This document shows, piece by piece, positions 34,977 to 43,932 of a stretch of 63,054 nt of DNA. Both the position numbers and the translations under genes were made by a program. This DNA comes from Salinisphaera sp. G21_0 (GTDB lineage Bacteria; Pseudomonadota; Gammaproteobacteria; Pseudomonadales; Endozoicomonadaceae): assembly GCF_017744115.1 (NCBI RefSeq), contig NZ_JAGHQW010000036.1, positions 1-63,054 on the forward strand. The letters are read 5' to 3'. Position 1 is the stretch's first letter; every line of letters begins with the position of its first letter. The notes under the pieces were generated by a model. That model worked only from the letters and a program-made list of their open reading frames with translations, did no database searches and was not told the origin of the DNA.

Positions 34977-36809
34977 TTAACTGACCAGCGACAACCTGTC
35001 AGACTCCTCCTCAACCACATCCTGCTGCGCCTTAAACATATCCCGATACAACCCTTTCTCTTTAAGCAGTAACTGATGAGTTCCACGCTGAACTATTCTG
35101 CCCCGCTCCATCACCAGAATCAGATCTGCATCTTCAATGGTGTTCAATCTGTGGGCAATCGCTAACGTCGTTCTGCCCTGCCTCATGGTAAACAACGACT
35201 GTTTGATAGCCAACTCGGTTTCACTATCGATATTGGCAGTGGCTTCATCCATGATCAGAATCGCAGGGTCCTGGGCCAGCGTTCTGGCAAACGACAGCAG
35301 CTGTTTCTCACCACTTGACAGTGACTGTCCACGTTCACCCATTTTCTCTTCATAGCCATCATGAAGCTGCTCGATAAAACCAGATGCCTGAACCCGGTTA
35401 GCCGCTTCTTTCATTCCCTGCTCGGATATTTCAGCCTTTCCAAGGTGAATGTTCTCAGCAATGCTGCCCTGAAAAACAAAAGGCTCCTGAAACACCAGCC
35501 CAAGGCTGTCTCTCAAGACCTGTTCGGAAAATAAAGCCAGGGGCTGGCCATCTATAAGCACTGAACCTTTCTGGTGGTCATAGAACCGCATTAACAGGTT
35601 AACAATGGAACTTTTACCGCTGCCGGTATGGCCAACCAGTGCTACAAATTGCCCGGGCTTAACGGTAAAACTGATACCATCCAACGCCTTGTTAACCCCA
35701 TCATAAGACAGCTCAACATCGCGAAACTCTATACGACCACTTTGAATAACGGCACCATTTTTACGTTCCGGTCTATGCTCAGCTGGTTCATCCATCAACT
35801 GGAAAACCCGCTCAGCAGAAACCACTGACTGCTGCCAAACCTGCATCTGCATGGTGATATGGGTCAGTGGCTCAAACATACGGTCAAGGTAGTTGATAAA
35901 CGCATAAAGCAAGCCGATCTCTACCGGCCCGTGTAATGCCTGACCGGTAAAGCCACCGACCATGAATGCCAGGGCAATCATGGCAGCAAAATGGACCATT
36001 GGCCGCAGGAGCACTCCGTTAATGATCACCAGGCGATTCAGGATCTGCTGATACTCTTCACAGGTGTCTTCGAACTGCTGGCTTACCCGCTTCTGCTGGC
36101 GTAATACCTGAATAACCGACATTCCCTGTATGGATTCGTTAATCCGGGTATTGATATCACTGAGCACCGCACGGGATGCATGAAACACCGGATGGCTGTA
36201 TTTCTGATAAAGGTAAATACAGCCGACAATAATGGGCAGAATACCCAGACAGAACAGCGCCAGCCGGACATCCAGCAAAAACATAGCGATGATGACGCCA
36301 ATAATGGTAACAACACCTTTGATGGTATCGGGCAGTGCCTGAACGAACAGATCCCGAACGGTTTCTGTATCGTTTGTCACCCTTGACACCAGCTTGCCCA
36401 CCGGCTCCCGGTCAAAAAAAGCCATCGGTAACCGGAACAGGTGATTAAACACTTGACGACGAATATCGTGTACTACCGACAGCGCTACCTTTTGAAATAG
36501 CATGGCTTCAAACCAGCTCATCACGGCAGCAATCAGGTACATTCCCATAAAACCAACCGCTAGCAGGATCAGGGCATTCTGATCCCAGTCACGGGGAACC
36601 ACATGGTCATCAATAAAGGTTTTCATTAATACCGGCGCATAGAGCGTGGCACCGGTACCCAGTAACATAAGCAACAGACTGAGAAGCAGCTGCCCCCGGT
36701 AGGGTCTTCCATAATTCAACAGCCGTATAAACTGCTTCTTATTGTTTTTATTCCTTTCCAACACGTTCCCACCCCGTTCCCAAGGCCCGGAATACAGGGT
36801 AATAGTCAC
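34977..36809 (-). CDS. mdlB: Heterodimeric ABC exporter subunit MdlB
   Basis: A 610-residue ABC half-transporter: six membrane helices, then an ATPase domain with Walker A GHTGSGKS near residue 393, the signature LSSGEKQLLSFART and Walker B LIMDEAT. It pairs with the product of the upstream mdlA gene. Length and order match E. coli mdlA-mdlB (SmdAB), a putative multidrug-type exporter. Its start codon overlaps the mdlA stop by 4 bp (ATGA), so translation is coupled. The signature has Ser-Ser-Gly-Glu in place of the canonical SGGQ, a change common in the degenerate half of heterodimers. Confidence 0.92.
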   Translation of the reverse strand: MTITLYSGPWERGGNVLERNKNNKKQFIRLLNYGRPYRGQLLLSLLLMLLGTGATLYAPVLMKTFIDDHVVPRDWDQNALILLAVGFMGMYLIAAVMSWFEAMLFQKVALSVVHDIRRQVFNHLFRLPMAFFDREPVGKLVSRVTNDTETVRDLFVQALPDTIKGVVTIIGVIIAMFLLDVRLALFCLGILPIIVGCIYLYQKYSHPVFHASRAVLSDINTRINESIQGMSVIQVLRQQKRVSQQFEDTCEEYQQILNRLVIINGVLLRPMVHFAAMIALAFMVGGFTGQALHGPVEIGLLYAFINYLDRMFEPLTHITMQMQVWQQSVVSAERVFQLMDEPAEHRPERKNGAVIQSGRIEFRDVELSYDGVNKALDGISFTVKPGQFVALVGHTGSGKSSIVNLLMRFYDHQKGSVLIDGQPLALFSEQVLRDSLGLVFQEPFVFQGSIAENIHLGKAEISEQGMKEAANRVQASGFIEQLHDGYEEKMGERGQSLSSGEKQLLSFARTLAQDPAILIMDEATANIDSETELAIKQSLFTMRQGRTTLAIAHRLNTIEDADLILVMERGRIVQRGTHQLLLKEKGLYRDMFKAQQDVVEEESDRLSLVS

Positions 36810-38548
36810 CCTGATGTTTTTATTTCCAGAGACTGGCGTTTAAATATTCTGGCGTACCAGCCATTCCCGGCGATCAGCTCCCTGTGTGCCCCTGATTCGC
36901 TGATTCTGCCTTCTTCCAGCACCACAATCTGATCCGCCTTATTCAAATTAGTGAGTCGCTGGGTAATCAGAACAATGGTTTTCTGCTGACCTGATGTTAT
37001 TAAGTTGTCGAGAATTCTCGCCTCAGTCTGCATATCCAGAGAGCAAAAGGCATCATCAAACAGCAGAACATCCGCATCCAGCAATAATGCCCGGGCAATG
37101 GTCAGCCTTTGCTTCTGGCCACCGGACAGGTTTACTCCTTTCTCGCCAAGCATGGTTTCATAACCATCTTTAAACTGCACGATGTCGTCATGGACACAGG
37201 CCAGCCTGGCAACCTGTTCAATCTCTGCACGGCTGGCCAACGGTTTTCCAAAGGCAATGTTTTCCGCAATGGTCGCAGAAAACAAAAACGGCTCCTGAGC
37301 CACCAGGGCGAAGCGGCTTCTGAGCTGATCCAGCGAGAACTGGTGATGATCAACACCATTTAACTGAATAGTCACGGCAGCATCGTCGTACTGTCGTAAC
37401 AGCAGCCTCAGCAAGGTGGACTTCCCACTGCCAGTTCTGCCACAAATACCGATAAACTGTCCTTTCTTCAGAGTCAGTGCCAACTGCCCCAAAGCCTGTT
37501 TATCTGCGCCAGGGTAAGTGAAGCTTTTAATATCAAACCGAATATCACCATACAGACTTTCAACAGTCTCAAATTCACTATCAACGACACCGGGCTTTTC
37601 GCCCATCAGTGATTGAAGGCGGTTAAGCGAAGCATTCCCCCTTTCCACAATATTGAACAACCAGCCAAAGGCAAACATTGGCCAGACCAGTAAACCCAGA
37701 TATATAGTAAATGTCGTCAGTTCACCGAGGGTCATCAGGCCACTGTCAATGCGCCATGCACCAAAACCCAGACTTCCCAAAACAGAAACACCCACACAAA
37801 TGGCAATCGTCGGATCAAACATCGCATCAATCCGGGCCACTTGCATATTGGCAGCGACGGTAGTTTCTGATTGAGCTGCGAACTTCTGCATCTGTGAACG
37901 GTTCAAATCATGGGCCCTGATCGCCCGCACTCCGGAAACGGCTTCCTGAACCCGGTTATTGAGATCGGAAAACGCCTCCTGGGCCAGCTTGAATCGGGAA
38001 TGCAGTAAGCCCGCATATTTGAACATCAGCCAGGCCATGACCGGAAAAGGCAGCAGCGCTGCCACGGTCATCTCCCAGCCGCACACCAGAATCATGGCAA
38101 TAATCACCGCAGAACCCGCAATCATGGAGTCCACCAGAGTAAGCACGCCCTCTGCCGCTGTCATTTCAATCGCTCTTACGTCATTCGTCCCGTGAGCCAT
38201 CAAATCACCGGTATTGTGTCGCTGATAGAACTCCGGTGACATCCGGGTAAGGTGATGAAATAAACGCAGGCGCATAACCCTGCCCAGCTCAATCGCTCCA
38301 CCAAACAGCATAATCCGCCAGCCATTTCGCAGGGCGTATATGGCAAGACCAATAAAGGCAATAAGTAGCGATGACTGCAAAACACTGTCAAAAGTAATGC
38401 TGCCCTGCTGCACCTCATCGACGAGATCACCAATAATCCAGGGCGGCAATAACTCTGCCAGAGACACCAGAATCAGAAAAAGTACACAACAGCTGTAGCG
38501 CAGCCAGTGCTTTTTAAAGAACCATCCCAGGTTCCAGAAAATAGACAT
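36806..38548 (-). CDS. mdlA: Heterodimeric ABC exporter subunit MdlA
   Basis: A 580-residue ABC half-transporter with six N-terminal membrane helices and a C-terminal ATPase domain: Walker A GRTGSGKS, canonical signature LSGGQKQRLTIARAL and Walker B VLLFDDAF. The Walker B motif ends in Asp-Ala rather than the catalytic Asp-Glu, again a heterodimer-type degeneracy, so the MdlA and MdlB sites are likely asymmetric. It is the first gene of the mdlAB operon. Substrate is unknown; the family exports diverse hydrophobic compounds. Confidence 0.92.
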   Translation of the reverse strand: MSIFWNLGWFFKKHWLRYSCCVLFLILVSLAELLPPWIIGDLVDEVQQGSITFDSVLQSSLLIAFIGLAIYALRNGWRIMLFGGAIELGRVMRLRLFHHLTRMSPEFYQRHNTGDLMAHGTNDVRAIEMTAAEGVLTLVDSMIAGSAVIIAMILVCGWEMTVAALLPFPVMAWLMFKYAGLLHSRFKLAQEAFSDLNNRVQEAVSGVRAIRAHDLNRSQMQKFAAQSETTVAANMQVARIDAMFDPTIAICVGVSVLGSLGFGAWRIDSGLMTLGELTTFTIYLGLLVWPMFAFGWLFNIVERGNASLNRLQSLMGEKPGVVDSEFETVESLYGDIRFDIKSFTYPGADKQALGQLALTLKKGQFIGICGRTGSGKSTLLRLLLRQYDDAAVTIQLNGVDHHQFSLDQLRSRFALVAQEPFLFSATIAENIAFGKPLASRAEIEQVARLACVHDDIVQFKDGYETMLGEKGVNLSGGQKQRLTIARALLLDADVLLFDDAFCSLDMQTEARILDNLITSGQQKTIVLITQRLTNLNKADQIVVLEEGRISESGAHRELIAGNGWYARIFKRQSLEIKTSG

Positions 38549-38601
38549 GTATCCCCTCTTGCTTTTTAACTGCCAAATACAGTTTTATAATTTCCCTCAT
38601 A

Positions 38602-38660
38602 TAAAAAAAATCCCTCCCTCCCCGTGGATTTAACCACGATGGCAGTTAGGGAGGGAGGAA
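38602..38660 (-). terminator. Strong terminator of the TonB-system operon
   Basis: On the minus strand TCCCTCCCT pairs with AGGGAGGGA (9 bp, perfect). The loop contains a second small hairpin (CGTGG-TTAAAT-CCACG), and TTTTTTTT follows directly. It lies 13 bp after the stop of the TPR gene, the last gene of the operon. Confidence 0.92.
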
Positions 38661-38672
38661 TTTATTTGCCCA

Positions 38673-39914
38673 TCACTGGTTATTCAGGTCCTGTTGCAAA
38701 AAGCCAATCCAGGAGTTGGCCTGCCCTCTACTGCTCTGAATAGACGCCGCTTTCTCCATATAACCCAGTGATTTTCGACTATCTCCCAGCTGATAGTGCG
38801 CCATGCCTGTCAGAAAAAGCATCTCTCCTTGCTGCTTCTCGGTAATCCCGTCAAAAGGATTAGCAACCAGCGTCAGTAACTCCTGATAACGCTCGGAACG
38901 AGCCAGCATTCTGGCTAATTTAACCTGCAGATCAGGATCTTGCTCAAGCTCCAGCGCTCGATTAAAAGCATCAATAGCCTTGCTATTCTCCCGGGCATGG
39001 GACCAGAAATTAGCAAGCTTCTTGAGGTTTTCGAAATTACTGTCAACCAGCCCAGCTTCCATTCCCTGTGAATAAACAACGCCAGCCTGATAAGGCACTT
39101 GTTGATAAGTCAGGAAGTTTGCCAGCTGCGTGTAGTCACTTTCTTTATCAAACAGGCCATTACGATAGGCTGCCCGCAGTGCTGCCAGCGCCGCTGCATC
39201 CCGCTTGATGGACATATTCATGCCTGAAAGCTGCAGCCAGTACTGTTTTTTCTGCGGAGCCAGAGTGACCAGTATTTCCAGTACATCAATGGCTTTGGGG
39301 ATCTCTTTCAATTCATAATGGGCTGCCAGCAACAGGGTATACCAGGACTCCGGAGGTGCCTCTGAAGCCGCAATTGCCTTCTTCGCCGGGTCTACTACAT
39401 TTTTCCACTCCTGCATTCTGGAATAGCCGTTGGCCAGCATAATCCAGGCACTGGCCGGTATCGCAACTTTCTCGTCCAGATTAGCCATCCAGACTTTCAG
39501 CTGGTCTATCCCTTCCCGGTACTGACCTTTCATCATTAACAACTGTGCAAGGTTATAGCGAACTTGCTGAGCTGCGGGTAAATGCAGTGCATCATCAGCC
39601 AGGGCTGATCGAAAATAACCGATGGCTTTGTCGTATTGCTCCTGGTTGGCAAATACGACGCCTAGCATCTGGTTAACCGCAGCCTTGTCGAATTTGCTGT
39701 TTTTTACTTTGGCAAGCACATGCTCAAGGCTTTGACGAGCAGAGGCATAATCATCTTCAGCCATTTGTTCCTGGGCTTTGAGAATGTACTTATAGGTAAT
39801 CTGCCGCAGCTCCGGCGCTTTTTTGGGAGCGGCCATGGCTGGCGGAGCACTTATGCCCGCCAGCAGCAGAGAAACCATAGCCGTCTTTTTTAGACTTAAC
39901 CTTATACTCTCCAT
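38673..39914 (-). CDS. TPR-repeat periplasmic protein of the TonB operon
   Basis: A 413-residue exported protein with a signal peptide (MESIRLSLKKTAMVSLLLAG, cleavage after MAA or AMA near residue 28). The remainder is tetratricopeptide-type helical repeats, for example AVNQMLGVVFANQEQYDKA and MLFLTGMAHYQLGDSRKSL. It is the last gene of the operon, 15 bp after tonB. TPR proteins are a regular member of TonB2-type clusters in vibrios and related bacteria, where they are thought to assist the periplasmic part of the complex. Precise role is not known. Confidence 0.85.
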   Translation of the reverse strand: MESIRLSLKKTAMVSLLLAGISAPPAMAAPKKAPELRQITYKYILKAQEQMAEDDYASARQSLEHVLAKVKNSKFDKAAVNQMLGVVFANQEQYDKAIGYFRSALADDALHLPAAQQVRYNLAQLLMMKGQYREGIDQLKVWMANLDEKVAIPASAWIMLANGYSRMQEWKNVVDPAKKAIAASEAPPESWYTLLLAAHYELKEIPKAIDVLEILVTLAPQKKQYWLQLSGMNMSIKRDAAALAALRAAYRNGLFDKESDYTQLANFLTYQQVPYQAGVVYSQGMEAGLVDSNFENLKKLANFWSHARENSKAIDAFNRALELEQDPDLQVKLARMLARSERYQELLTLVANPFDGITEKQQGEMLFLTGMAHYQLGDSRKSLGYMEKAASIQSSRGQANSWIGFLQQDLNNQ

Positions 39915-39929
39915 GGTCTACTCCACTCT

Positions 39930-40556
39930 TTATTCCAGGACGAACTCATATTCCTGCTGCTGTGTACGTGCCACCGCAACACCGTCTTCCATCGCCGGTT
40001 TAAATTTCCATTTCAGAGCAGCCTTTTTAATCGCCTTGCCAAATCCTTTACCACGGGGCTTTTCTTTGACAATTTTTACGTCCGATACCCGGCCATCCGT
40101 ATTAACCGTGTACTGAAAGACCACTGAACCACCCACACCTCTTTGCAGTGCTTTACGGGGATACATAGGGCTGAACTTATTCAAAGGAACCGGGCCACCA
40201 CCAGCAGAAACACCACCAGAGGCATACAAACCAGCACCGTCGCCTACGGCCAGATCAAGATCCACATCCACCTGGGGCACTTCCATCTTCACCTGCTCGA
40301 TCACCGGCTTATCCACCTGCTGGGAGATTTTCATCTCGGGCGGTGGCGGTGGCCGTTTAGGCTGGGGCTTTGGGATTTCCCGCTTTTTCTCTTTGATGGT
40401 TTCCGGACGCTGCAAGCGAATAAACTCGCTGATCCGGTTATCATCGGCCTCGACCAGTTCATGGCGGTTGTTGTTGACCAGGGCATTCATCACCGCAAAC
40501 AACCCCAGTGCCACCACAAAACCCAGACCGAGTGCTGCTAAATAACGCATACGCAC
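39930..40556 (-). CDS. tonB: TonB energy transducer
   Basis: A 208-residue protein: an N-terminal membrane anchor (ALGLGFVVALGLFAVMNAL), a proline-rich spacer (KPQPKRPPPPPEMK near residue 66-79) and a C-terminal TonB domain starting NKFSPMYPRKALQRGVGGSV with FQYTVNTDGRVSDVKI. The short length and position fit the TonB2 class. It carries the energy of the ExbB/ExbD proton channel across the periplasm to outer-membrane receptors. It lies between exbD and the TPR gene, 25 bp after exbD. Confidence 0.93.
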   Translation of the reverse strand: MRMRYLAALGLGFVVALGLFAVMNALVNNNRHELVEADDNRISEFIRLQRPETIKEKKREIPKPQPKRPPPPPEMKISQQVDKPVIEQVKMEVPQVDVDLDLAVGDGAGLYASGGVSAGGGPVPLNKFSPMYPRKALQRGVGGSVVFQYTVNTDGRVSDVKIVKEKPRGKGFGKAIKKAALKWKFKPAMEDGVAVARTQQQEYEFVLE

Positions 40557-40581
40557 CTCTCACTACACCGATCCAACAGCT

Positions 40582-40986
40582 TTATGGTTCCCGTGCAGAC
40601 ACGGAGATGCTGTAAACACCCGCCAGTCTCACCTGGTCCATGACTTCTACGACAATGCCAGATTCGGATTTCTTATCCGCCTGGATTACCACCGCACCTT
40701 CCGGGTTTTCTGCCTTCAGGCGTTCAACGTTGGCACGCACCGCACCCACTTCTACCCGGCGCTTGTCAATCCACACCGCACCGGTGTCGCTCACGGCGAT
40801 CATGATATTGCCTTTTTTCACCACCTGGGCGGAGTTGGCCGTAGGCCGGTTAACATCAATACCTGCTTCTTTAATAAACGACGTTGTTACAATGAAAAAG
40901 ATGAGCATGATAAACACGATGTCCAGCATCGGTGTCATATCAATCCCTGCATCTTCCTGTGCGCCGTTGCTATAGCGTCTTCTCAT
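40582..40986 (-). CDS. exbD: ExbD biopolymer transport protein
   Basis: A 134-residue protein with one membrane helix. The segment GIDMTPMLDIVFIMLIFF carries the Asp (residue 22) essential for proton flow in the family. A periplasmic domain follows (GAVVIQADKKSESGIVVEVMDQVR). With ExbB it forms the inner-membrane motor that energises TonB. It is encoded between exbB2 and tonB on the same strand. Confidence 0.94.
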   Translation of the reverse strand: MRRRYSNGAQEDAGIDMTPMLDIVFIMLIFFIVTTSFIKEAGIDVNRPTANSAQVVKKGNIMIAVSDTGAVWIDKRRVEVGAVRANVERLKAENPEGAVVIQADKKSESGIVVEVMDQVRLAGVYSISVSAREP

Positions 40987-41041
40987 TATTCTTTCCTCTC
41001 ACCCGTTGCACTGCCGGGGAGGCAGTGCAATGGCAATTCAA

Positions 41042-41563
41042 TCAATGCTGCATGGAATCGGCGACTTTATGGCTCACCCGGTCGGCACGCTTCTCAAGCA
41101 GTGCGCTGAAATAAAGACCGGAGAGTGCGGCCACCATTCCTGCCATGGTAGGAATCGTGGCCTTGGAAATACCCGAGGCCATCGCCCTTGGGCTGCCGGT
41201 ACCGGTGACGGCCAGCACATCAAATACCTGAACCATGCCCACTACTGTTCCCAGTAGTCCTAATAATGGACAAAGGGCGATCAGGGTTTTGATCATGGGC
41301 AGCCCCTGCTTTGCACTCAGGGAGACCTCGGAGATCATGGCGGTACGAATATGTCGAGCCTGCCAGGACAACTTGTCCGACCGGTTCTGCCACCTATCAA
41401 TGGTTCCCTTAACCAGCTTCGGGCATTCGAGAAAAAAGAACAGATAACGCTCAATCACCAGCACCCAGAGCATCAGGGTCAGCACAAAGAGCATCATCAG
41501 TACATCGCCGCCCATGCCTAAAAAGCGGCGAATGGAGTCAATTTCTTCCAGTAACCAGAGCAT
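41042..41563 (-). CDS. exbB: ExbB/TolQ-type proton-channel protein
   Basis: A 173-residue protein with three membrane helices of the MotA/TolQ/ExbB family. The conserved ALCPLLGLLGTVVGMVQVF and GSPRAMASGISKA motifs are present. It is short compared with E. coli ExbB (244) but right for ExbB2 of TonB2 systems. It lies 10 bp after the longer TtpC-like paralogue. Together with ExbD it powers TonB. Confidence 0.92.
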   Translation of the reverse strand: MLWLLEEIDSIRRFLGMGGDVLMMLFVLTLMLWVLVIERYLFFFLECPKLVKGTIDRWQNRSDKLSWQARHIRTAMISEVSLSAKQGLPMIKTLIALCPLLGLLGTVVGMVQVFDVLAVTGTGSPRAMASGISKATIPTMAGMVAALSGLYFSALLEKRADRVSHKVADSMQH

Positions 41564-41573
41564 GGATTACTCC

Positions 41574-43001
41574 TTACGCCGGTTCAGCAGCGTTGACGGA
41601 CACTGTAGTACGAGCATTACGTGTGCCAGTATTCAGATCCTGCTCCTGATGACGGGCAATAAAACCGGCGCTCTGCTCTTCAAGTACCTGAATCAGACGA
41701 CGACTCTTGCTATTCACCAGGCTGTGGGTAAACAGGGTCGGAATGGCGACAACCAGACCGAGCATGGTGGTCACCAGGGCTTCGGAGATACCGTTTGCCA
41801 TCAGCTTCGGATCACCGGTACCAAACAGGGTAATGGCCTGGAAGGTAGCAATCATACCAACCACCGTACCCAGCAGTCCCAACAGTGGTGCTACCGAAGC
41901 GATCAGTTTGATGCCACCCACACCACGTTCAATAGAAGGCGCTGCACGCATGATGATTTCATCAAGTTTTAACTCGAGGGTTTCAAGGTCGGCATCACGG
42001 TTATCCTGATAAGCCTGCATGATGTCACCCAGAGGATTACCTTTGATGACCTGATCGGTTTTCTGCTGTTTGCGAACACCCTGACCAATTCGCGTCAGGT
42101 TAATAAAGCAGGCAGCAGCCAGCAGCAGACCAAAGGCACCCAGACCAAGGATGACATAACCGACAACACCTCCCTGATCGATTCGCTCACCAATGCTTGG
42201 GCTTTGCACCAGCAGTGAGAGAATCTGGCCACGGGATGGATCTACATAGAACGGTGTATAACCGGAAGCAGAGGCTTCCAGCTCAGAAACGGCAGAGAGA
42301 ATGCCGGATTGTGGCTGACGGGACAGCTCCTGGAACTTGCCAACGGCTGGGGAGTAAGTCAGGTATTTGCCATCGGCAATGGCATTAAAGCTACCGACAC
42401 GAATGATGTCTTTCTGAGCCTCATCACCTTCTCCGTAAACAACCGTGGCAGGCATGTTAACTACACGACCAGATTCCACCATTTCACGGAGTACTTCATG
42501 CCAGAACTGCTCAAGTTTCGCAGTAGTCGGCAGCTTTTTACTTTCTGCCATTTCCGCCATAAAAGCGGTTCTTTCAGGATATTGTGCGGTGATCATGGAG
42601 GCTTCAAAGATACCTTTGTTATCACCGGCAAACTGACGCACAACACCGAACAGTTCTTTCAGTTCTCCAGAGCGAATATCCAGCGTATTCTGGGTTTCCT
42701 TAAGAACTTTCTCATTGTCGTCCGACTGCTTGAGCAACTGATCACTCAGGGTTTCCTGAGCCTTAAGCTCGGCTTTAGCTTCCGCCAGCAAACGCTGCTG
42801 TGAGTTTTTATCACTTAAGAATCGTGCTTCACGGGCTTTGTTTTCACGGCTTTCGGTAACGCTGTCTGCCTTGATTTTATTCAAAAGATCCTGCAGCGCA
42901 GCAGCACCTTCGCTGGCACCGGCCGAGAATGTCAGGCCAAGCCCCAGGGATACCACCAGTGGTTTTACCACGGCTTTTGTAATAGCGGTAATGTACTTCA
43001 T
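41574..43001 (-). CDS. TtpC-like MotA/TolQ/ExbB-family protein
   Basis: A 475-residue protein. A signal-like N-terminus and a long periplasmic coiled-coil domain (residues about 30-130; many Lys, Glu and Gln) precede a C-terminal ExbB domain with ASVAPLLGLLGTVVGMIATF and GDPKLMANGISEALVTTMLG. This fusion is typical of TtpC, the extra component of TonB2 systems in vibrios, which is required for some siderophore uptake there. Start overlaps the DUF3450 stop by 1 bp, indicating coupling. Function in this organism is inferred from that family. Confidence 0.9.
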   Translation of the reverse strand: MKYITAITKAVVKPLVVSLGLGLTFSAGASEGAAALQDLLNKIKADSVTESRENKAREARFLSDKNSQQRLLAEAKAELKAQETLSDQLLKQSDDNEKVLKETQNTLDIRSGELKELFGVVRQFAGDNKGIFEASMITAQYPERTAFMAEMAESKKLPTTAKLEQFWHEVLREMVESGRVVNMPATVVYGEGDEAQKDIIRVGSFNAIADGKYLTYSPAVGKFQELSRQPQSGILSAVSELEASASGYTPFYVDPSRGQILSLLVQSPSIGERIDQGGVVGYVILGLGAFGLLLAAACFINLTRIGQGVRKQQKTDQVIKGNPLGDIMQAYQDNRDADLETLELKLDEIIMRAAPSIERGVGGIKLIASVAPLLGLLGTVVGMIATFQAITLFGTGDPKLMANGISEALVTTMLGLVVAIPTLFTHSLVNSKSRRLIQVLEEQSAGFIARHQEQDLNTGTRNARTTVSVNAAEPA

Positions 43002-43801
43002 TATGCATCCTCCGCAGCGCGTACCGGCAGTTTGATCAGGTTATGGGGTGCCTGTTTGCGGGCAATTTTCAGGCCCTGGTTAACACCGGCACGGTAGTTA
43101 TCCGGAAGTACTTCCCAGCGGCGGGTGTCGCTGTTCCACTGACCGGTCTCTTCGCCGTCCAGGGATTGGTAAAGCAGCGCCAGGCGGCCTATACGGAGGA
43201 AGTTGTAGGTACGGGTATCGTCACCTTCACCGAGGCTGGCTTCATAGGCCTCGATGGTACGACCGAAGTCGTTTTCAATCTGGTAGGCTTCAAGAATTTT
43301 GCGGTATTTTTCTGAGGTAGTGACGTTCGGGCTATCCATGGTTTCCCGGAGACGGGCGACACGGTCAGTCCGTTCTTCCAGCTGGAAGGGCACATCCAGG
43401 GCAATAAAGTCTTCCAGACCATCCACCATCTTCAGCATCAGTGGTGTGATTTCGATATTGGTCTGGTCCAGCGTTTCGATCTGGGCCAGCATGGATTCAA
43501 TTTCTGTTTGCTGGGCATTGACGACTTTTTGCAGCTGACGATTGTAGACCGTTAATGCTTCCACCTGTCGAATGGTGCTTTTGTACTCTGCCAGCAGCTC
43601 CTGGGTCTGATCAGAAAGGGTATTCACCTTCGCCTGGGAGCGCTGGGATGCCTTATCGGTTTTCTGTTGTGTTGTGAGTGCACCGCTCAAAGGGTCCTGG
43701 GCAAATGCGGTTGGAATTACTATTGAAGCGGACAACGCAGTGCTGAGTACCAGCGTGCTGCACAGGCCTTTTACCTTGTGGGTGGTTTTTTTCTTATCCA
43801 T
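43001..43801 (-). CDS. DUF3450 periplasmic protein of the TonB operon
   Basis: A 266-residue exported protein with a signal peptide (GLCSTLVLSTALSASIVIP, cleavage after AFA). A long coiled coil (residues about 40-110) is followed by the DUF3450 pattern with LMLKMVDGLEDFIALDVPFQ and a C-terminal WEVLPDNYRAGVNQGLKIA. This family regularly precedes TtpC in TonB2-type clusters. The frame extends upstream to 43873, but the ATG at 43799-43801 is the better start because it opens a normal signal peptide. Role is unknown. Confidence 0.87.
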   Translation of the reverse strand: MDKKKTTHKVKGLCSTLVLSTALSASIVIPTAFAQDPLSGALTTQQKTDKASQRSQAKVNTLSDQTQELLAEYKSTIRQVEALTVYNRQLQKVVNAQQTEIESMLAQIETLDQTNIEITPLMLKMVDGLEDFIALDVPFQLEERTDRVARLRETMDSPNVTTSEKYRKILEAYQIENDFGRTIEAYEASLGEGDDTRTYNFLRIGRLALLYQSLDGEETGQWNSDTRRWEVLPDNYRAGVNQGLKIARKQAPHNLIKLPVRAAEDA

Positions 43802-43845
43802 GGACTGCCATTTCCCATGTGTGTTTTTATTGTTTACTTGGAGTT

Positions 43846-43870
43846 GATTCCCATGCTCTGCGTGGGAATC
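43846..43870. repeat. GTTCCCAC-type palindrome, copy A
   Basis: GATTCCCATG-CTCTG-CGTGGGAATC, a 10-bp stem with one G·T pair. It lies 45 bp from the DUF3450 start and belongs to a dispersed palindrome class also present at 43890 and 53611. Confidence 0.7.
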
Positions 43871-43889
43871 CATATCGGGTTTGGGTATG

Positions 43890-43915
43890 CGTTCCCACGA
43901 GGGGCCGTGGGAACG
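43890..43915. repeat. GTTCCCAC-type palindrome, copy B
   Basis: CGTTCCCACG and CGTGGGAACG form a perfect 10-bp stem around AGGGGC. It follows the receptor stop by 17 bp, so it may also weaken or end receptor transcription before the TonB genes. Confidence 0.75.
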
Positions 43916-43932
43916 AGGTTAAGCCAGATTAC

